Source: Opitutaceae bacterium (lineage in GTDB: Bacteria; Verrucomicrobiota; Verrucomicrobiia; Opitutales; Opitutaceae). From it: a stretch of DNA of 6,269 bases. The notes beneath the pieces are model-generated. The model was not told the DNA's origin. It ran no database searches and worked only from the letters and a program-made list of their open reading frames with translations. Each line of letters begins with the position of its first letter. Position 1 is the stretch's first letter. Positions 5,315-6,269 of this stretch are shown here, one piece after another. The stretch lies in NCBI GenBank assembly GCA_009919985.1, contig RGAX01000167.1:1-6269 (forward strand). The letters are read 5' to 3'. A program made the translations under genes and the position numbers.

Positions 5315-6269
5315 ATGTCTGAACGTCTTACCGTTAATCTTGGCGAGCGGAGTTATCCGATCTGGTTTGGGTCGGACTTGAGCGCGGAGGTGCGCGATAA
5401 GGTCGCGGATTTCATGGTCGCTGGACGCAAGGTCGCGGTAGTGACCGATCAGACTGTGGCAACGCGGCAAGCGCCGGCGATGGCCGCTATGTTCGGTGCG
5501 GCGCCCGTGCTCGCGCTACCACCGGGCGAATCGACAAAGTCGTTGGCAGAACTCGGGCGCGTGCTGGATTTTCTGGCGGCGCAGCGTATGGACCGCACCA
5601 GCGTGCTTTTTGCTGTGGGCGGTGGCGTGATCGGCGATCTCGGTGGTTTTGCGGCGGCGGCGTATTTGCGCGGGATCGATTTTGTGCAGATTCCGACGAC
5701 GTTGCTTGCGATGGTCGACAGTTCCGTTGGTGGAAAAACGGGTATCAATTTGACTGCGGGAAAAAATCTCGTCGGCGCGTTTCACCAACCGCGCGGTGTA
5801 CTCGTGGCGACCAGTTTGCTGGCAACGTTACCGGCGCGGGAATTTGCCGCGGGTATGGCGGAGGTCATCAAATACGGTTTACTCGGTGATGCCGTCTTGC
5901 TGGCGCAGCTTGAGCGGGCGCCGTTAACGGTAAACTCGCCAGAGTTGGCGGCGGTCGTGCGTCGATGCTGTGAATTAAAGGCTGCGATCGTCGAGGCGGA
6001 CGAACGTGAACTCGCGCAAGAAGGCGGACGGGCATTGCTGAATCTCGGTCACACGTTTGGCCATGCGATCGAGCAGGTGACGGGCTACGGCGCTTACCTG
6101 CACGGTGAAGCGGTGGCGATCGGCTTGTGCGCGGCGGCGCGGTTATCGGAGAAACTTGACGCGATTGGCGCGGCTGAAGTCGCCCGCGTGGATGCGGTGG
6201 TGGCGGCGCATGGGTTGCCGACGCGCTTACGTGCGCCGTTGGCGCTCGGCGAATTGCGGGCCGCGATGG
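5315..6269 (+). CDS. aroB: 3-dehydroquinate synthase, cut by window edge
   Basis: 318 codons are visible and the frame runs off the right edge; the family is usually about 350-370 residues, so most of the enzyme is here. It converts DAHP to 3-dehydroquinate, the second step of the shikimate pathway, in the cytoplasm, using NAD and a divalent metal (Zn or Co). Visible signatures are PPGESTKS (69-76), the NAD-binding run AVGGGVIGDLGGFAAAAYLR (100-119), IPTTLLAMVDSSVGGKTGIN (126-145), KNLVGAFHQP (150-159), MAEVIKYG with metal ligand Glu183, LNLGHTFGHAIE with His246, and LHGEAVAIG with His263. All three expected metal ligands are present, so the enzyme should be active. The 5315 start (MSERLTVNLG) puts the first beta strand where AroB proteins normally begin. 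An in-frame ATG at 5261 would add 18 residues with no known counterpart. Ribosome site is weak at both. The gene is divergent from the PepSY gene. Confidence 0.96.
   Translation, partial: MSERLTVNLGERSYPIWFGSDLSAEVRDKVADFMVAGRKVAVVTDQTVATRQAPAMAAMFGAAPVLALPPGESTKSLAELGRVLDFLAAQRMDRTSVLFAVGGGVIGDLGGFAAAAYLRGIDFVQIPTTLLAMVDSSVGGKTGINLTAGKNLVGAFHQPRGVLVATSLLATLPAREFAAGMAEVIKYGLLGDAVLLAQLERAPLTVNSPELAAVVRRCCELKAAIVEADERELAQEGGRALLNLGHTFGHAIEQVTGYGAYLHGEAVAIGLCAAARLSEKLDAIGAAEVARVDAVVAAHGLPTRLRAPLALGELRAAM

Noticed and set aside
5025..5381. Plus-strand frame crossing from the PepSY gene into aroB, and minus-strand frames inside aroB (5174-5788)
   Set aside because: They overlap well-supported coding sequence in other frames and lack any family signal.
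1..6269. CRISPR arrays, tRNA or rRNA genes, insertion sequences, riboswitches, toxin-antitoxin or phage-defence genes
   Set aside because: I looked in the gaps (1084-1141, 2432-2593, 3911-4010, 5178-5314) and saw no spaced direct repeats, cloverleaf, transposase or terminal inverted repeats. The gaps are too short for most of these.

Overview
This GC-rich window carries five protein genes and no RNA genes, CRISPR array or insertion sequence that I can see. The gene set and style suggest a member of the Verrucomicrobiota, perhaps near Opitutaceae. The clues are an exported oligogalacturonate lyase, a redoxin fusion of the kind common in Planctomycetes and Verrucomicrobia, a remnant of a di-haem cytochrome, and weak Shine-Dalgarno sites. 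This placement is an inference from gene content, not a phylogenetic result.

Layout: four genes lie on the minus strand. Read in their own direction they are a PepSY-domain inner-membrane protein (5177 to 4011), an exported PL22 oligogalacturonate lyase (3910 to 2594), an exported two-domain redoxin that joins a peroxiredoxin-like and a TlpA-like domain (2431 to 1142), and the N-terminal half of an M3-family oligopeptidase (1083 running off the left edge). A strong intrinsic terminator (1084-1117) closes the redoxin gene, and its T-tract touches the start codon of the peptidase gene. On the plus strand, divergent from the PepSY gene, is aroB (3-dehydroquinate synthase, 5315 running off the right edge).

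The gap between the lyase and redoxin genes (2432-2593) is not empty. On the plus strand it holds what looks like the last 30 or so codons of a di-haem cytochrome c peroxidase/DHOR-type gene, ending at a proper stop. The rest of that gene is missing, so this is probably a deletion or replacement scar.

The genes do not form an obvious single pathway. The lyase belongs to pectin breakdown, aroB to aromatic amino-acid synthesis, the PepSY protein to membrane iron or electron transfer, the redoxin to envelope thiol chemistry and the peptidase to peptide turnover. I see no clear new system. The points most worth checking are the terminator/start-codon overlap, the di-haem remnant, and the export of a lyase that is cytoplasmic in enterobacteria.
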